A DNA stretch of 64,000 nt from the NCBI GenBank assembly GCA_031553505.1, contig JAVBLP010000005.1:62001-126000 (forward strand), written 5' to 3'. The DNA comes from JAVBLP01 sp031553505 (GTDB lineage: Bacteria > Elusimicrobiota > Endomicrobiia > Endomicrobiales > Endomicrobiaceae). Numbering within the stretch: the first letter of the stretch is position 1; every line of letters starts with the position of its first letter. Under the pieces are notes generated by a model. That model searched no databases and was not told the origin of the DNA. It saw nothing but the letters and a program-made list of their open reading frames with translations. A program made the position numbers and the translations under genes. Shown in pieces: positions 24,490 through 33,755 of the stretch.

Positions 24490-26994
24490 ATGCAAGCTGT
24501 TATTATGGCAGGCGGCTTTGGTACAAGGCTCAGACCGATTACGTGCAGCATTCCTAAACCTATGGCACCCATGGCAAACAAACCTATGCTTTGCCATATC
24601 ATCAACCTTCTTAAAAAGTACGATTTTAAAGATTTAACGATGATGCTTTATTACCAACCGGAGATAATATCAGACTACTTCGGAAACGGCAAAGATTTCG
24701 GAGTAAATATTAAATACCTCCGCCCCGAATCAGACCTCGGCACCGCCGGCAGCGTAAAATTCGCGCAAAAAAACATAAATGATACGTTTTTAGTTATTTC
24801 CGGAGACGTTTTAACGGATTTTGACTTATCTGCAGCCATTGAATACCATAAAAGGAAGAAAGCTGTCGCCACAATGGTTTTGACAAGGGTAAACAATCCT
24901 TTGCAGTTCGGCGTTGTTATAACCGATAAAGAAGGCAAAGTTGAAAGATTTTTAGAAAAACCTTCATGGGGCGAGGTATTTTCCGATACCATTAATACAG
25001 GCATATACATACTTGAGCCGGAAGTTTTTAAGTATATACAAGATGATAAATCATTTGATTTTTCAAAGGATTTATATCCATTGCTGCTAAAGGAAAAAAA
25101 GGCTTTGTACGGTTATATTGCCGAAGGTTACTGGAAAGACATAGGCAATCATGATGAATACAGGCTTGCCCACTATGATATTTTGGATGATAAAGTTAAG
25201 ATTGAAATGGAAGGGAAAAAAATTACCGTTGGCGGAAAAGAAATATTTGCCGGCAAAAATCCGGTTATAGGCAAAAACGTCGAAGTTGACGGCCAGGTTA
25301 TACTAGGCGATAATGTTATTATTGAAGATAACGCAAGAATCTCGCGTTCGGTTATTGGTTCAAATGTTAAAATAGGAGCCGGAGCGGACGTTTTAGGCAC
25401 AATTATATGGGATAATGCCGTAATAGGCACTGAAGCAAGGCTTAAAGAAGACGTTATAGGGAATTCCACCGCAATCGGCGACAGGGCTGTTGTACAGGTG
25501 GGCACGATAATCGCGGATGAATGTAAAATCGGCGCGGACGCGATTATCAAAACAAATTTAAGAATATGGCCGCACAAAATAGTGGAAGCCGGAGCGATTC
25601 TTTCAAGCAGCCTCGTATGGGGAGAAAAATGGAATAAAGCGTTGTTCAACGCTTACGGCATTACGGGCCTTGGCAATATAGAAATAACTCCCGAGTTTGC
25701 GGCAAAAATAGGTTCCGCATACGGCGCATTTGTAGGCAGCGGCACGTATATACTAACGTCAAGAGATGATCACCGCGCCACAAGGATGATAAAAAGGGGA
25801 ATAATTTCCGGCCTTTTGTCCGCAGGCGTAAAAGTAGGGGATTTAAGAAGCTCTCCCATACCGGTTGTGCGTTACGAAATCGGAAATGAAGGCGAAGCCG
25901 GGGGCATACACGTAAGACAGTCGCCGTATGACCCGCGCCTTGTTGACATAAAGTTTTTTAACGCGAATGGCGGCGACATATCGATAAACCAGGAAAAAGC
26001 CATTGAGCAGCTTTTTTTTCGGGAAGATTTTAAAAAAGCGGATATGGATGATGTCGGCGAAATTACCGTGCCCCCAAGGGCGGTTGAATATTATAAAACA
26101 GGATATCTTAATACGATACTTAAAGACAAAATAAAAAAATCCAAACAAAAAATAATTATAGACTACGCGTATTCTTCAGCATCCATGATATTTCCGGCAA
26201 TACTCGGAGAACTTGATGTTGAAGTCGTCGCGTTAAACGCTTTTGTCAACTCGTCAAAGATAACTAAATCACCGGAAGAATTTAATAATTCCCTGCGACA
26301 GCTTTCCGATATTGTTACTACGCTTAAAAGCAATGCCGGTTTCCTTATAGACACGGGCGCGGAAAAAGTGTTTTTTGTCGATGAAAAGGGAAACATAGTT
26401 CCCGATGACCTTGCGATGCTTATCGCCGCTTACCTTGTAATGAAAAACAATAAAGATAAAAACGCAGTTATAGCCGTTCCGGTAAACACGTCTTCCGTTA
26501 TAGATGAACTTGCCTCGAAATTCGGCGTTACCGTGAAAAGAACCGCCACAAGCCCCAGAAGCATAATGGACGCGGCTGATGACAAAGGCGTAATTTTTGT
26601 AGGAGACGGCCACGGCGGTTTTATTTTTCCGGAGTTTCAGAACGCTTTTGATGCGATGTACGCCATAGGCAAAATAATTGAAATGCTTGCCGAAGAAAAT
26701 CTTTCTTTAAGCAAGATAAGCGGAGATATACCTTCTTTTGAAGTTTTACATAAAACTGTGCCCTGCTCATGGGATAAAAAAGGCCAGGCTATGCGCAAAG
26801 CCATAGAAGACATAGGAAATAAAAAAGTCGAGCTTATAGACGGCGTGAAAATATTTTTTAACAACGGGTGGGTGCTTCTTGTTCCGGATCCGGACGAAGC
26901 CTTTTTCCATATATGGGCGGAAGCTAAAGATAAAAGCACCGCCAAAGGCTTTATCGAAATATATACCGAAAAACTAAAAGAGTGGCAGGAATAG
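24490..26994 (+). CDS. Nucleotidyltransferase fused to a phosphomannomutase-like domain
   Basis: An 834-residue, three-part protein. Residues 1-235 are a sugar-phosphate nucleotidyltransferase (MAGGFGTRLRPIT, then SGDVLTDFD). Residues about 245-390 form a left-handed beta-helix of hexapeptide repeats. Residues about 395-834 resemble the alpha-D-phosphohexomutase fold, but key sites are changed: the expected metal loop DGDADR reads DTGAEK, and the phosphoserine loop TASHNP reads RQSPYDP. This arrangement is annotated as mannose-1-phosphate guanylyltransferase/phosphomannomutase in several phyla. The first domain probably makes GDP-mannose or a related sugar nucleotide for surface glycans; the mutase part may be regulatory. 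An intact mutase gene follows in the same operon. Confidence 0.85.
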   Translation: MQAVIMAGGFGTRLRPITCSIPKPMAPMANKPMLCHIINLLKKYDFKDLTMMLYYQPEIISDYFGNGKDFGVNIKYLRPESDLGTAGSVKFAQKNINDTFLVISGDVLTDFDLSAAIEYHKRKKAVATMVLTRVNNPLQFGVVITDKEGKVERFLEKPSWGEVFSDTINTGIYILEPEVFKYIQDDKSFDFSKDLYPLLLKEKKALYGYIAEGYWKDIGNHDEYRLAHYDILDDKVKIEMEGKKITVGGKEIFAGKNPVIGKNVEVDGQVILGDNVIIEDNARISRSVIGSNVKIGAGADVLGTIIWDNAVIGTEARLKEDVIGNSTAIGDRAVVQVGTIIADECKIGADAIIKTNLRIWPHKIVEAGAILSSSLVWGEKWNKALFNAYGITGLGNIEITPEFAAKIGSAYGAFVGSGTYILTSRDDHRATRMIKRGIISGLLSAGVKVGDLRSSPIPVVRYEIGNEGEAGGIHVRQSPYDPRLVDIKFFNANGGDISINQEKAIEQLFFREDFKKADMDDVGEITVPPRAVEYYKTGYLNTILKDKIKKSKQKIIIDYAYSSASMIFPAILGELDVEVVALNAFVNSSKITKSPEEFNNSLRQLSDIVTTLKSNAGFLIDTGAEKVFFVDEKGNIVPDDLAMLIAAYLVMKNNKDKNAVIAVPVNTSSVIDELASKFGVTVKRTATSPRSIMDAADDKGVIFVGDGHGGFIFPEFQNAFDAMYAIGKIIEMLAEENLSLSKISGDIPSFEVLHKTVPCSWDKKGQAMRKAIEDIGNKKVELIDGVKIFFNNGWVLLVPDPDEAFFHIWAEAKDKSTAKGFIEIYTEKLKEWQE

Positions 26995-27086
26995 TAATTT
27001 AAGCTTATTCTTTTGCGCGTATGTTAAACCGTGCAAAGAAAAGATGGTTATTTAATGAAGCATCGCTTCTAAATTGAGGGAAAAGT

Positions 27087-28505
27087 ATGATTAAATTTGG
27101 TACGTCCGGCTGGAGAGGCATAATTGCCGAAGAGTTTACTTATGATAACGTGAGGATTGTTTCCCAGGCTATAGCAAACCTGATAAATGAAGAAAGTAAA
27201 AAAGGTTCCGTAATCATCGGTTATGACACAAGGTTTATGTCGGAAGATTTTGCCGCTGCCGCCGCGGAAGTGCTCGCGGGAAACGGCATAAAAGCGCTTC
27301 TTTGCAAAAGAAACGCGCCTACTCCCGTAGTATCATACGAAATTATAAATTCAAAACTTGCCGGCGGAATTAATTTTACCGCCAGCCATAATCCGTACAA
27401 ATACAACGGTTTAAAATACTCTCCCGCGTGGGGCGGCCCTGCTCTTCCCGAAACGACAAAAAAAATTGAAAAGTACAGCGCTTCAATGCAGAAAAAAGAC
27501 ATTAAAACGATGCCTTTGGAGCAGGGGCTGAAAAACAAGCTTATAGAGATGTACAATCCGCGCACGGCTTACTTGAAAAGAATTAAACAGCTCGTAGACT
27601 TTAAAGCATTGAAAAAAGCGAACATAAAAATCGCCGCCGACGTTTTACACGGAACGGGAGATGATTATTTGGACGCTTTACTCGATGATGCGGGAATAAG
27701 AAACAAAACTATCAATAAAAGCAGGGATACTATGTTCGGCGGAGGAGCTCCCGAGCCGAATGAAAAAAACCTTACGGAACTGTTCCAGATAGTTAAAAAA
27801 GAATCTTATAAGCTTGGCATAGCTACTGACGGCGACGCGGACCGTTTCGGAATAATAGACGCAAACGGCGAATTTATTACTCCCAACCAGGTTATTCCTG
27901 TTTTGCTGTATCATTTAAATAAAACAAGAGGCTGGACGGGAATAGCAGCAAGAAGCGTTATGACAAGCCATCTTCTTGACAGGCTTGCGGCAAAAATAGG
28001 CGTTAAAGTTTTGGAAACTCCTGTAGGTTTTAAATATATCGGAGATATTATGGTTAAAAATCCGAAAGAGTTTATAATCGGCGGCGAGGAGTCCGGCGGT
28101 TTAACGATAAGAGGGCATATTCCGGAAAAAGACGGCATTTTGGCGTGCCTTTTAATGGCGGAAGCGGTCGCAATGAACAAAAAATCCGTTACCGCGATGC
28201 TTAGAGACATTACAAAAATAACCGGAGAAGTGCTTACCTCAAGGTTGAATTTTCATCTTCCCGCTGAAACTATGGAATCTTTCAGAAATACGTTAAAAAC
28301 AAAATCTCCAGGAGAAATAGCGGGTTTTAAAGTCCGAGAAAAAATAACTTTGGACGGCGATAAATTTATACTTGACGATAATACCTGGATAGGGTTCAGG
28401 CTTTCAGGAACGGAGCCGGTCGTGCGCGTTTACGCGGAATCAGACACGCAGGCGAAGCTCAATAAACTTTTAAAAGCGGGAAAGGCTTTTGTTTATGGAA
28501 AATAA
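27087..28505 (+). CDS. Phosphoglucomutase/phosphomannomutase
   Basis: A 472-residue alpha-D-phosphohexomutase with all catalytic elements intact: N-terminal FGTSGWRG, the phosphoserine loop TASHNP, the metal loop DGDADRFG, the sugar loop GGEESGG and the C-terminal phosphate loop RLSGTEPVVR. It interconverts hexose 1- and 6-phosphates, and together with the preceding nucleotidyltransferase would supply activated sugar; whether glucose or mannose is preferred cannot be told. The gene lies 92 bases after the fusion gene, with GAGGGAAAAG before the ATG, and overlaps the DUF502 start by 11 bases. Confidence 0.92.
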   Translation: MIKFGTSGWRGIIAEEFTYDNVRIVSQAIANLINEESKKGSVIIGYDTRFMSEDFAAAAAEVLAGNGIKALLCKRNAPTPVVSYEIINSKLAGGINFTASHNPYKYNGLKYSPAWGGPALPETTKKIEKYSASMQKKDIKTMPLEQGLKNKLIEMYNPRTAYLKRIKQLVDFKALKKANIKIAADVLHGTGDDYLDALLDDAGIRNKTINKSRDTMFGGGAPEPNEKNLTELFQIVKKESYKLGIATDGDADRFGIIDANGEFITPNQVIPVLLYHLNKTRGWTGIAARSVMTSHLLDRLAAKIGVKVLETPVGFKYIGDIMVKNPKEFIIGGEESGGLTIRGHIPEKDGILACLLMAEAVAMNKKSVTAMLRDITKITGEVLTSRLNFHLPAETMESFRNTLKTKSPGEIAGFKVREKITLDGDKFILDDNTWIGFRLSGTEPVVRVYAESDTQAKLNKLLKAGKAFVYGK

Positions 28506-29196
28506 TGCGGCGGAAAAGAAGAAAAGGACCGTTAAAGCAAGAATCGGAATAATCTTTAAAAGATATTTTGTGACTGGGCTTATAATCATAATCCCCCTAT
28601 GGCTGACTTTCTTTATAGGTATGATTCTTTTTAACTGGGTAACGAGTTTTACGTTTCCTATATTAAATACTTTTATGTCGGATAAAATGTGGATTCACAT
28701 ACTTACAAAGATAATCAGCTTTTTTGTTTCCGTGGCAAGCATATGTGTTTTAGGCTTTCTTACCAATAAAGTTTTGGGTAAAACGCTTTTAAACGCTTTT
28801 GAAAAGTTTATAGACAAAGTGCCACTGATAGGCACTGTTTATTCCGCGGCAAAACAGTTTGTAGGTTTTTTATTCGGCAAAGATAAAACAAAGAGTTTTA
28901 AAGAAGTCGTGTTTGTACCTTACCCGAACAAAGATTTTTACTCCACGGCTTTTAAAACAGGCGAGCAGTATATTAAAGGTGAAAAGTACGCTTGCGTTTT
29001 TATGCCTACTACGCCAAATCCTACTACAGGTTTTCTTCTTCTTACTAAAGAAAAAGACATAATTTATACTAACTATACTATAGATCAGGCTTTCCAATTT
29101 ATAATTTCAATAGGCGTTATAAACATGGGCGGCGGCAATGAGGTTAACCAGCACGAATTACAGCAAAAAATTGAGGAAATGAAAAATGAACTTTAA
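28495..29196 (+). CDS. DUF502 membrane protein
   Basis: A 233-residue protein with two transmembrane helices (residues about 25-48 and 68-92) followed by a cytosolic or periplasmic beta domain containing the family motif VPLIGTVYSAAKQFVGFLFG and FMPTTPNPTTGF. DUF502 proteins are widespread and of unknown function; plant homologues are called COV (continuous vascular ring). ATG at 28495 is preferred over TTG at 28489; a GGGAAAGG site lies upstream. It overlaps both neighbours by 11 bases, which suggests coupled translation between pgm-like and hisS. Confidence 0.85.
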   Translation: MENNAAEKKKRTVKARIGIIFKRYFVTGLIIIIPLWLTFFIGMILFNWVTSFTFPILNTFMSDKMWIHILTKIISFFVSVASICVLGFLTNKVLGKTLLNAFEKFIDKVPLIGTVYSAAKQFVGFLFGKDKTKSFKEVVFVPYPNKDFYSTAFKTGEQYIKGEKYACVFMPTTPNPTTGFLLLTKEKDIIYTNYTIDQAFQFIISIGVINMGGGNEVNQHELQQKIEEMKNEL

Positions 29197-30418
29197 AGCG
29201 CCCAGAGGCACGCACGATATTTTCGGCATAAACGCGAAAGGAATGGCCGAACTGGAAAGAAGGGCAAGGGAAATATTTAAAAAACACGGTTTTGAAGAAG
29301 TCGGCACGCCTGTTTTTGAAGATGCCGCCCTTTTTACGCGTTCAATTGGCGATACTACTGACATAGTAGAAAAAGAAATGTATGTTTTTGAAGACAGAAA
29401 AGGCAGAAAACTGGCTTTAAGGCCTGAGGGGACTGCTTCTCTCGTGAGAGCTTATATTGAGCACAGGCTTGATATAAGTGAGCCTTCCGGTAAGTTTTTT
29501 TACTGCGGGGAAATGTTCCGTTATGAAAGGCCGCAAGCCGGAAGGTACAGACAGTTTCACCAGATGGGCGTTGAATATTTAGGCAACCCTTCCCCTGCGG
29601 CTGACGCCGAAACTATAATAATAGCCGCTGATATACTTTCCGCCGCGGGCATTAAAGATATTAAAGTGCATATTAACTCTTTAGGATGCGAAAAATGCAG
29701 GCCGCTTTTTAGAAAAGCATTAGTTGAATATTTTAGCTCGGTCAAAGACCTTTGCGGCGACTGCGGCAAAAGACTTGAAAAAAATCCTTTGAGGCTGCTT
29801 GACTGCAAAGTTGATGCCCATAAATTTACTAATGTACCGAAAATGCAGGATCATCTTTGCGAAGAATGCGCCGTTAATTTTGATGAAGTTCAAAACCTTT
29901 TGAAAAGCGCCGGCTGTGATTTTATAGTTGATGACAGGCTTGTCAGAGGATTGGACTATTATACGCGTACCGTTTTCGAATTGAAATCCGATTTAGTAGG
30001 CTCGCAGGATACTTTAGCGGGCGGAGGCAGATACGATAATTTGGTCAAAGAGCTTGGCGGGCAGAATACGCCTGCGGTAGGTTTTGCTTTTGGTTCGGAA
30101 AGGGTGATGATGGCTGCCGAGAAAGCGGGCTTTTTAAATGAACTTAAAGAACCCGAAAAGATTTTTGTGGCTATTGCCGATCAGGAGCTTTTTGATAAAG
30201 CTTTTGCTTTCGCGGTTAAGCTTTCCCGCGGTAAAAAAGATATTTCCGTTTTTGGTCCTGTTAATGCGAAAAGCCTTACAAGCCAGCTTAAACTTGCCGA
30301 TAAAACCGGCACGGATAAAACTATAGTGTTTGCAAAAACAGAGTTTGATAACGGTAAAGTGCTGGTTAAAGATATGAAAACTAAAACGCAGGAAGAGGCT
30401 GATATTTCAGATTTTTAA
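29186..30418 (+). CDS. hisS: Histidine--tRNA ligase
   Basis: A 410-residue class II aminoacyl-tRNA synthetase. Motif 1 is near FEEVGTPVFEDAALF, motif 2 includes FYCGEMFRYERPQAGRYRQFHQ, and the histidine-specific loop RGLDYYTRTVFE and motif 3 (FAFGSERVMM) are present. The C-terminal anticodon-binding domain follows. It attaches histidine to tRNA-His. The start overlaps the DUF502 gene by 11 bases, with GAGGAAAT upstream. The operon ends here at a strong bidirectional terminator. Confidence 0.97.
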   Translation: MNFKAPRGTHDIFGINAKGMAELERRAREIFKKHGFEEVGTPVFEDAALFTRSIGDTTDIVEKEMYVFEDRKGRKLALRPEGTASLVRAYIEHRLDISEPSGKFFYCGEMFRYERPQAGRYRQFHQMGVEYLGNPSPAADAETIIIAADILSAAGIKDIKVHINSLGCEKCRPLFRKALVEYFSSVKDLCGDCGKRLEKNPLRLLDCKVDAHKFTNVPKMQDHLCEECAVNFDEVQNLLKSAGCDFIVDDRLVRGLDYYTRTVFELKSDLVGSQDTLAGGGRYDNLVKELGGQNTPAVGFAFGSERVMMAAEKAGFLNELKEPEKIFVAIADQELFDKAFAFAVKLSRGKKDISVFGPVNAKSLTSQLKLADKTGTDKTIVFAKTEFDNGKVLVKDMKTKTQEEADISDF

Positions 30419-30435
30419 CTATATGGCTTAACATA

Positions 30436-30471
30436 AAAGAGCCCGGGAGCGTACGCTCCGGGCTCTTTTTT
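30436..30471. terminator. Bidirectional terminator between hisS and Re-citrate-synthase-like gene
   Basis: A perfect stem of about 16 bp (AAAGAGCCCGGGAGCG with CGCTCCGGGCTCTTT), with A and T runs on either side, serves both converging genes. Confidence 0.88.
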
Positions 30472-30485
30472 GTGTTATTTAGAAT

Positions 30486-31859
30486 TTATACGTATTGCGG
30501 TATGTATTTTTTCGCAAATTCAATCATTTCTTCACGCGTCATCGCGGTGCATCTGCCTTCTTTGAACAGCTTGTCTATATCTTCTTTAACCTGAACAATG
30601 GCGGCATTATTTTTGTCCAGTTTGTCTTCAGTGTCTCTTAGCTTTGGAAGCTGTGTGTTAAACCAGTACGCTATTCCGGCAAGTCCTGCCCTGTCTGTTA
30701 TTTCGACTTCAGGCGGCCTGTTCAAAATTGCGGTCGTATCAAAAACATTATATATTTCCTGTTCTTTTAAAAGCCCGTCCGCGTGTATTCCGGCTTTTGT
30801 CATCGCAAAGTTGCTGCCGACAAAAGGCTGGTTTTTAGGAATGTCATATTTAAGCTCATTTTTAAAATATTCGGCAATTTCGGTTATGGCTGTTAAATCC
30901 ATGCCGTTTGTTGTGCCCCTTAAAGCAACGTATTCTATTGCCAAGGCTTCAACGGGAGTGTTGCCTGTTCTTTCGCCGATTCCTAAAAGCGTCGCGTTGA
31001 TGCCGGAGCATCCGTAAAGCCACGCGCTTGTCGCGTTGCTAAGCGCTCTGTAAAAATCGTTATGCCCGTGCCATTCGATATATTCCGACGGTACGCCCGC
31101 GTGGTGCGTCAAACCGTACATTATGCCGTTGACGTTTCTTGGCATTGCGGCACCCGGGTAGCTTATACCAAATCCGAGCGTGTCGCAAGCCCTTATTTTG
31201 ATAGGCATTTTTGCTTCTTTTGAAAGTTTCATAAGCTCCATGGCGAACGGAACTACAAACCCGTAAAAATCCGCCCTTGTAATATCTTCAAAGTGGCAGC
31301 GCGGTATTATGCCTTCGGACAAAGCCGCCTTAACCACGTCCAAATACATGTCAAGCGCTTCCCTGCGTGTTTTTTTAAGCTTTAAAAATATGTGGTAATC
31401 GGAACAGGAAGTCAATATTCCAGTTTCTTTTAATCCTGCTTCTTTTACAAGTTTAAAGTCGCTTTTTGTCGCCCTTATCCAAGAAGTTATTTTTGGAAAC
31501 TCAAAACCAAGTTCCTGGCACCTGCGCACCGCTTCCCTGTCTTTTTCAGAGTAAAGGAAAAATTCGGTCTGGCGTATTATTCCGTTAGGTCCGCCAAGCC
31601 TGTGCATAAGGTCAAAAAGATGCACAATCTGTTCTACCGTAAAAGGGTCCATAGCCTGCTGGCCGTCACGGAAAGTGGTATCCGTAATCCAGATTTCATC
31701 AGGCGGGTTCATGGGCACTACCTGATTGTTAAAACCGATTTTTGGAACTTCCGTATATTGGAAAGTCTCCCTGAAAAGATTAGGCTCTTTTACGTCCTGA
31801 AGCTCAAAATGATATTCTTCCGGTTCGAGCTTGTTGTTTTTTTTGTTGAATGTAAGCAT
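30486..31859 (-). CDS. Re-citrate synthase-like / homocitrate synthase family protein
   Basis: A 457-residue HMGL-like TIM-barrel acyltransferase from the ATG at 31859, which follows GGAGG by 8 bases. The metal and substrate motif is WITDTTFRDGQQ; also present are EDITRAD, the HGHND metal motif and GIGERTGNTP. The long segments LTSCSDYHIFLKL and ATSAWLYGCSGINATLLG resemble the Clostridium kluyveri-type Re-citrate synthase branch rather than leuA or nifV, from memory of that family. It would condense acetyl-CoA with oxaloacetate to give citrate, feeding glutamate synthesis in an anaerobe. Isopropylmalate or homocitrate synthase activity is the alternative. It is a single-gene transcript. Confidence 0.75.
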   Translation of the reverse strand: MLTFNKKNNKLEPEEYHFELQDVKEPNLFRETFQYTEVPKIGFNNQVVPMNPPDEIWITDTTFRDGQQAMDPFTVEQIVHLFDLMHRLGGPNGIIRQTEFFLYSEKDREAVRRCQELGFEFPKITSWIRATKSDFKLVKEAGLKETGILTSCSDYHIFLKLKKTRREALDMYLDVVKAALSEGIIPRCHFEDITRADFYGFVVPFAMELMKLSKEAKMPIKIRACDTLGFGISYPGAAMPRNVNGIMYGLTHHAGVPSEYIEWHGHNDFYRALSNATSAWLYGCSGINATLLGIGERTGNTPVEALAIEYVALRGTTNGMDLTAITEIAEYFKNELKYDIPKNQPFVGSNFAMTKAGIHADGLLKEQEIYNVFDTTAILNRPPEVEITDRAGLAGIAYWFNTQLPKLRDTEDKLDKNNAAIVQVKEDIDKLFKEGRCTAMTREEMIEFAKKYIPQYV

Positions 31860-31938
31860 ATATAGCACCTCCAATAAAGTCATATGGGTAGTTAGTCACA
31901 AATTATAAGTTTTTTATAGAAATATTGCAATGATAAAA

Positions 31939-31967
31939 TTGATTTAACGTCTTTATTTTAGTAAAAT
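31939..31967 (+). promoter_or_regulatory. Promoter of the argF operon
   Basis: TTGATT (31939-31944) and TAAAAT (31962-31967) are 17 bases apart, 38 bases before the ATG; it is identical in both boxes to the promoter at 24412. No ARG box was recognised. Confidence 0.6.
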
Positions 31968-32005
31968 CTTTTTTTAGTCAAATACGTATGTAACAGAGAG
32001 AAATT

Positions 32006-32932
32006 ATGGCAAAAAAAGATTTACTGTCTATTTATGATTTATCCGCCAAAGAGATAAAGGCTTTGCTTAACAAAGCTTTTGAACTTAAGGTTAAAAAGAA
32101 GCCTTTGACCGGTTTAAACGGAAAAACGCTCGGCCTTATATTTGAAAAACCTTCAACAAGGACTATGGTCTCTTTCGCAACCGCTATGGTGCAGCTTGGC
32201 GGTTTCCCTATACTTCTTAACGCGCAGAACCTCCAGCGCAAAAGGGGCGAATCAATACATGATACCGCGCTCGCGCTTTCCAGATACGTTAACGGCCTTA
32301 TGATAAGGGCTTTTAAGCATGAAGACGTTCAGGAGTTTGCAAAATACTCAAGCGTACCTGTAATAAACGGTCTTACGGACTTTGAACACCCTTGCCAGAT
32401 TCTTGCGGATATTATGACAATAATGGAGTTTCATAAAGCAAAGACCGTTGAATCGCTTAAAAAAATTAAAATAGTTTTTATAGGGGACAGCAATAATGTC
32501 GCAAACTCAATGCTTGCGGTTTCCGCGGTGTTAGGACTTGATTTTACGCTTATCTGCCCGGAAGAGTATGCCCCTAAAAAATCAATATTAAACAAAGCTT
32601 TAGAATATACCTCTTCAACCGGGGCGGAGATAAGGATTTCAAGCGATGTGAACGCCGCGAAGAACGCGGATGTCATATATACTGATGTCTGGACTTCAAT
32701 GGGCGCTGAAAGTGAAGAAAAGAAAAGAAAAAAAGCATTTGCCCCTTACCAGGTAAACGCGGAACTTCTTAAAAAAGCTTCTTCAAAGTGCATAGTTTTG
32801 CATTGCCTGCCCGCAATACGCGGCGAAGAAATTACCGCGGATATAATGGATAAATATGAAAACAGCATATTTGCACAGGCCGAAAACAGGCTTCACGCTC
32901 AAAAAGCGGTATTGCTTCACCTTTTAAAATGA
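32006..32932 (+). CDS. argF: Ornithine carbamoyltransferase
   Basis: A 308-residue protein with the carbamoyl-phosphate loop FEKPSTRTMVSF, the HPCQILADI motif and the ornithine-binding HCLPA motif, which separates it from aspartate carbamoyltransferase. It converts ornithine and carbamoyl phosphate to citrulline in arginine synthesis (or the reverse in catabolism). No other arg gene is nearby, so the direction cannot be inferred. The ATG follows AGAGAG. It overlaps the gamma-carbonic-anhydrase-like gene by 4 bases and leads a five-gene operon. Confidence 0.95.
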   Translation: MAKKDLLSIYDLSAKEIKALLNKAFELKVKKKPLTGLNGKTLGLIFEKPSTRTMVSFATAMVQLGGFPILLNAQNLQRKRGESIHDTALALSRYVNGLMIRAFKHEDVQEFAKYSSVPVINGLTDFEHPCQILADIMTIMEFHKAKTVESLKKIKIVFIGDSNNVANSMLAVSAVLGLDFTLICPEEYAPKKSILNKALEYTSSTGAEIRISSDVNAAKNADVIYTDVWTSMGAESEEKKRKKAFAPYQVNAELLKKASSKCIVLHCLPAIRGEEITADIMDKYENSIFAQAENRLHAQKAVLLHLLK

Positions 32933-33420
32933 AAATTTCTGCAAAAGCGTTTATCAGCAAGCACTGCGTTATTACCGGAAATGTTGAAATAGAAGAGAAT
33001 GTTTCAATATGGCCGATGGTTGTAATACGTGCGGATGTTGATTTAATAAAAATAGGTAAAAACTCCAATGTACAGGATGGAAGCGTAATACACCCTAATG
33101 TACACAAGCCTGTTATAATCGGCGAAAACGTAACCGTAGGGCACAGGGCGATAGTGCACGGATGCAAAGTCGGCAATAACTGCCTTATCGGCATGGGCGC
33201 TATTATTCTTGACGGCGCGGTTATTGAAGATAACTGCATAATTTCGGCTGGAGCCGTTGTGGCTCCCGGAAAAACAATTCCCGCCGGAAGCGTCGCTATG
33301 GGCATCCCGGCAAAACCCGTCAGGCAGGCTGCAAAAGAAGATTTAGAACATATCAGCAAAAACTCATCGGAATATGTCTGGCTTGCTTCAAAGACACGGG
33401 AAGAAAAGACGGATTTTTAG
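32929..33420 (+). CDS. Gamma-carbonic anhydrase-like hexapeptide protein
   Basis: A 163-residue left-handed beta-helix protein of the gamma-CA/YrdA type. Hexapeptide repeats run from about residue 10 to 130 (VEIEENVSIWP, VIRADVDLIKIG, NVQDG). Candidate metal histidines appear in IHPN, VGHRAIVHG, as in zinc-binding members. It may catalyse CO2 hydration or bind a metal; many family members have no proven activity. It overlaps argF by ATGA and is followed after 11 bases by cutA. Confidence 0.85.
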   Translation: MKISAKAFISKHCVITGNVEIEENVSIWPMVVIRADVDLIKIGKNSNVQDGSVIHPNVHKPVIIGENVTVGHRAIVHGCKVGNNCLIGMGAIILDGAVIEDNCIISAGAVVAPGKTIPAGSVAMGIPAKPVRQAAKEDLEHISKNSSEYVWLASKTREEKTDF

Positions 33421-33431
33421 GGGGGGTGCCT

Positions 33432-33755
33432 GTGGAAAAAACAAAGTATATGATTGTTTTTGTGACAGTGCCGGATAAAAAAACCGCTAAAATAATTACG
33501 GAATCAATCCTAAACAAAAAACTTGCCGCTTGCGTTAATATCATAGATAATCTCAATTCAGTTTACTGGTGGAACAATAAGATTGAAAGCTCGAAAGAGC
33601 TTTTGCTTATTATGAAAAGCATTCAAAGCAAATACTGCGCCCTGGAAAAAGAAATTAAAAAACTGCACCCTTATGAAGTGCCGGAAGTGACAGCAGTTGA
33701 TATAAAAGCCGGCAGCAGAGATTACCTTAAATGGATTTCCCAGTATGCGGGATAA
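33432..33755 (+). CDS. cutA: CutA-like divalent cation tolerance protein
   Basis: A 107-residue CutA1 family protein from the GTG at 33432, which follows a GGGGGG run; an in-frame GTG six bases earlier lies inside that run and is less likely. Typical segments are FVTVPDKKTAKIIT, AACVNIIDNLNSVYWWNN and HPYEVPEVTAVDI. CutA forms trimers with a ferredoxin-like fold; it was linked to copper tolerance, although the function in most bacteria is unclear. It overlaps the amrS start by 11 bases. Confidence 0.92.
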   Translation: MEKTKYMIVFVTVPDKKTAKIITESILNKKLAACVNIIDNLNSVYWWNNKIESSKELLLIMKSIQSKYCALEKEIKKLHPYEVPEVTAVDIKAGSRDYLKWISQYAG

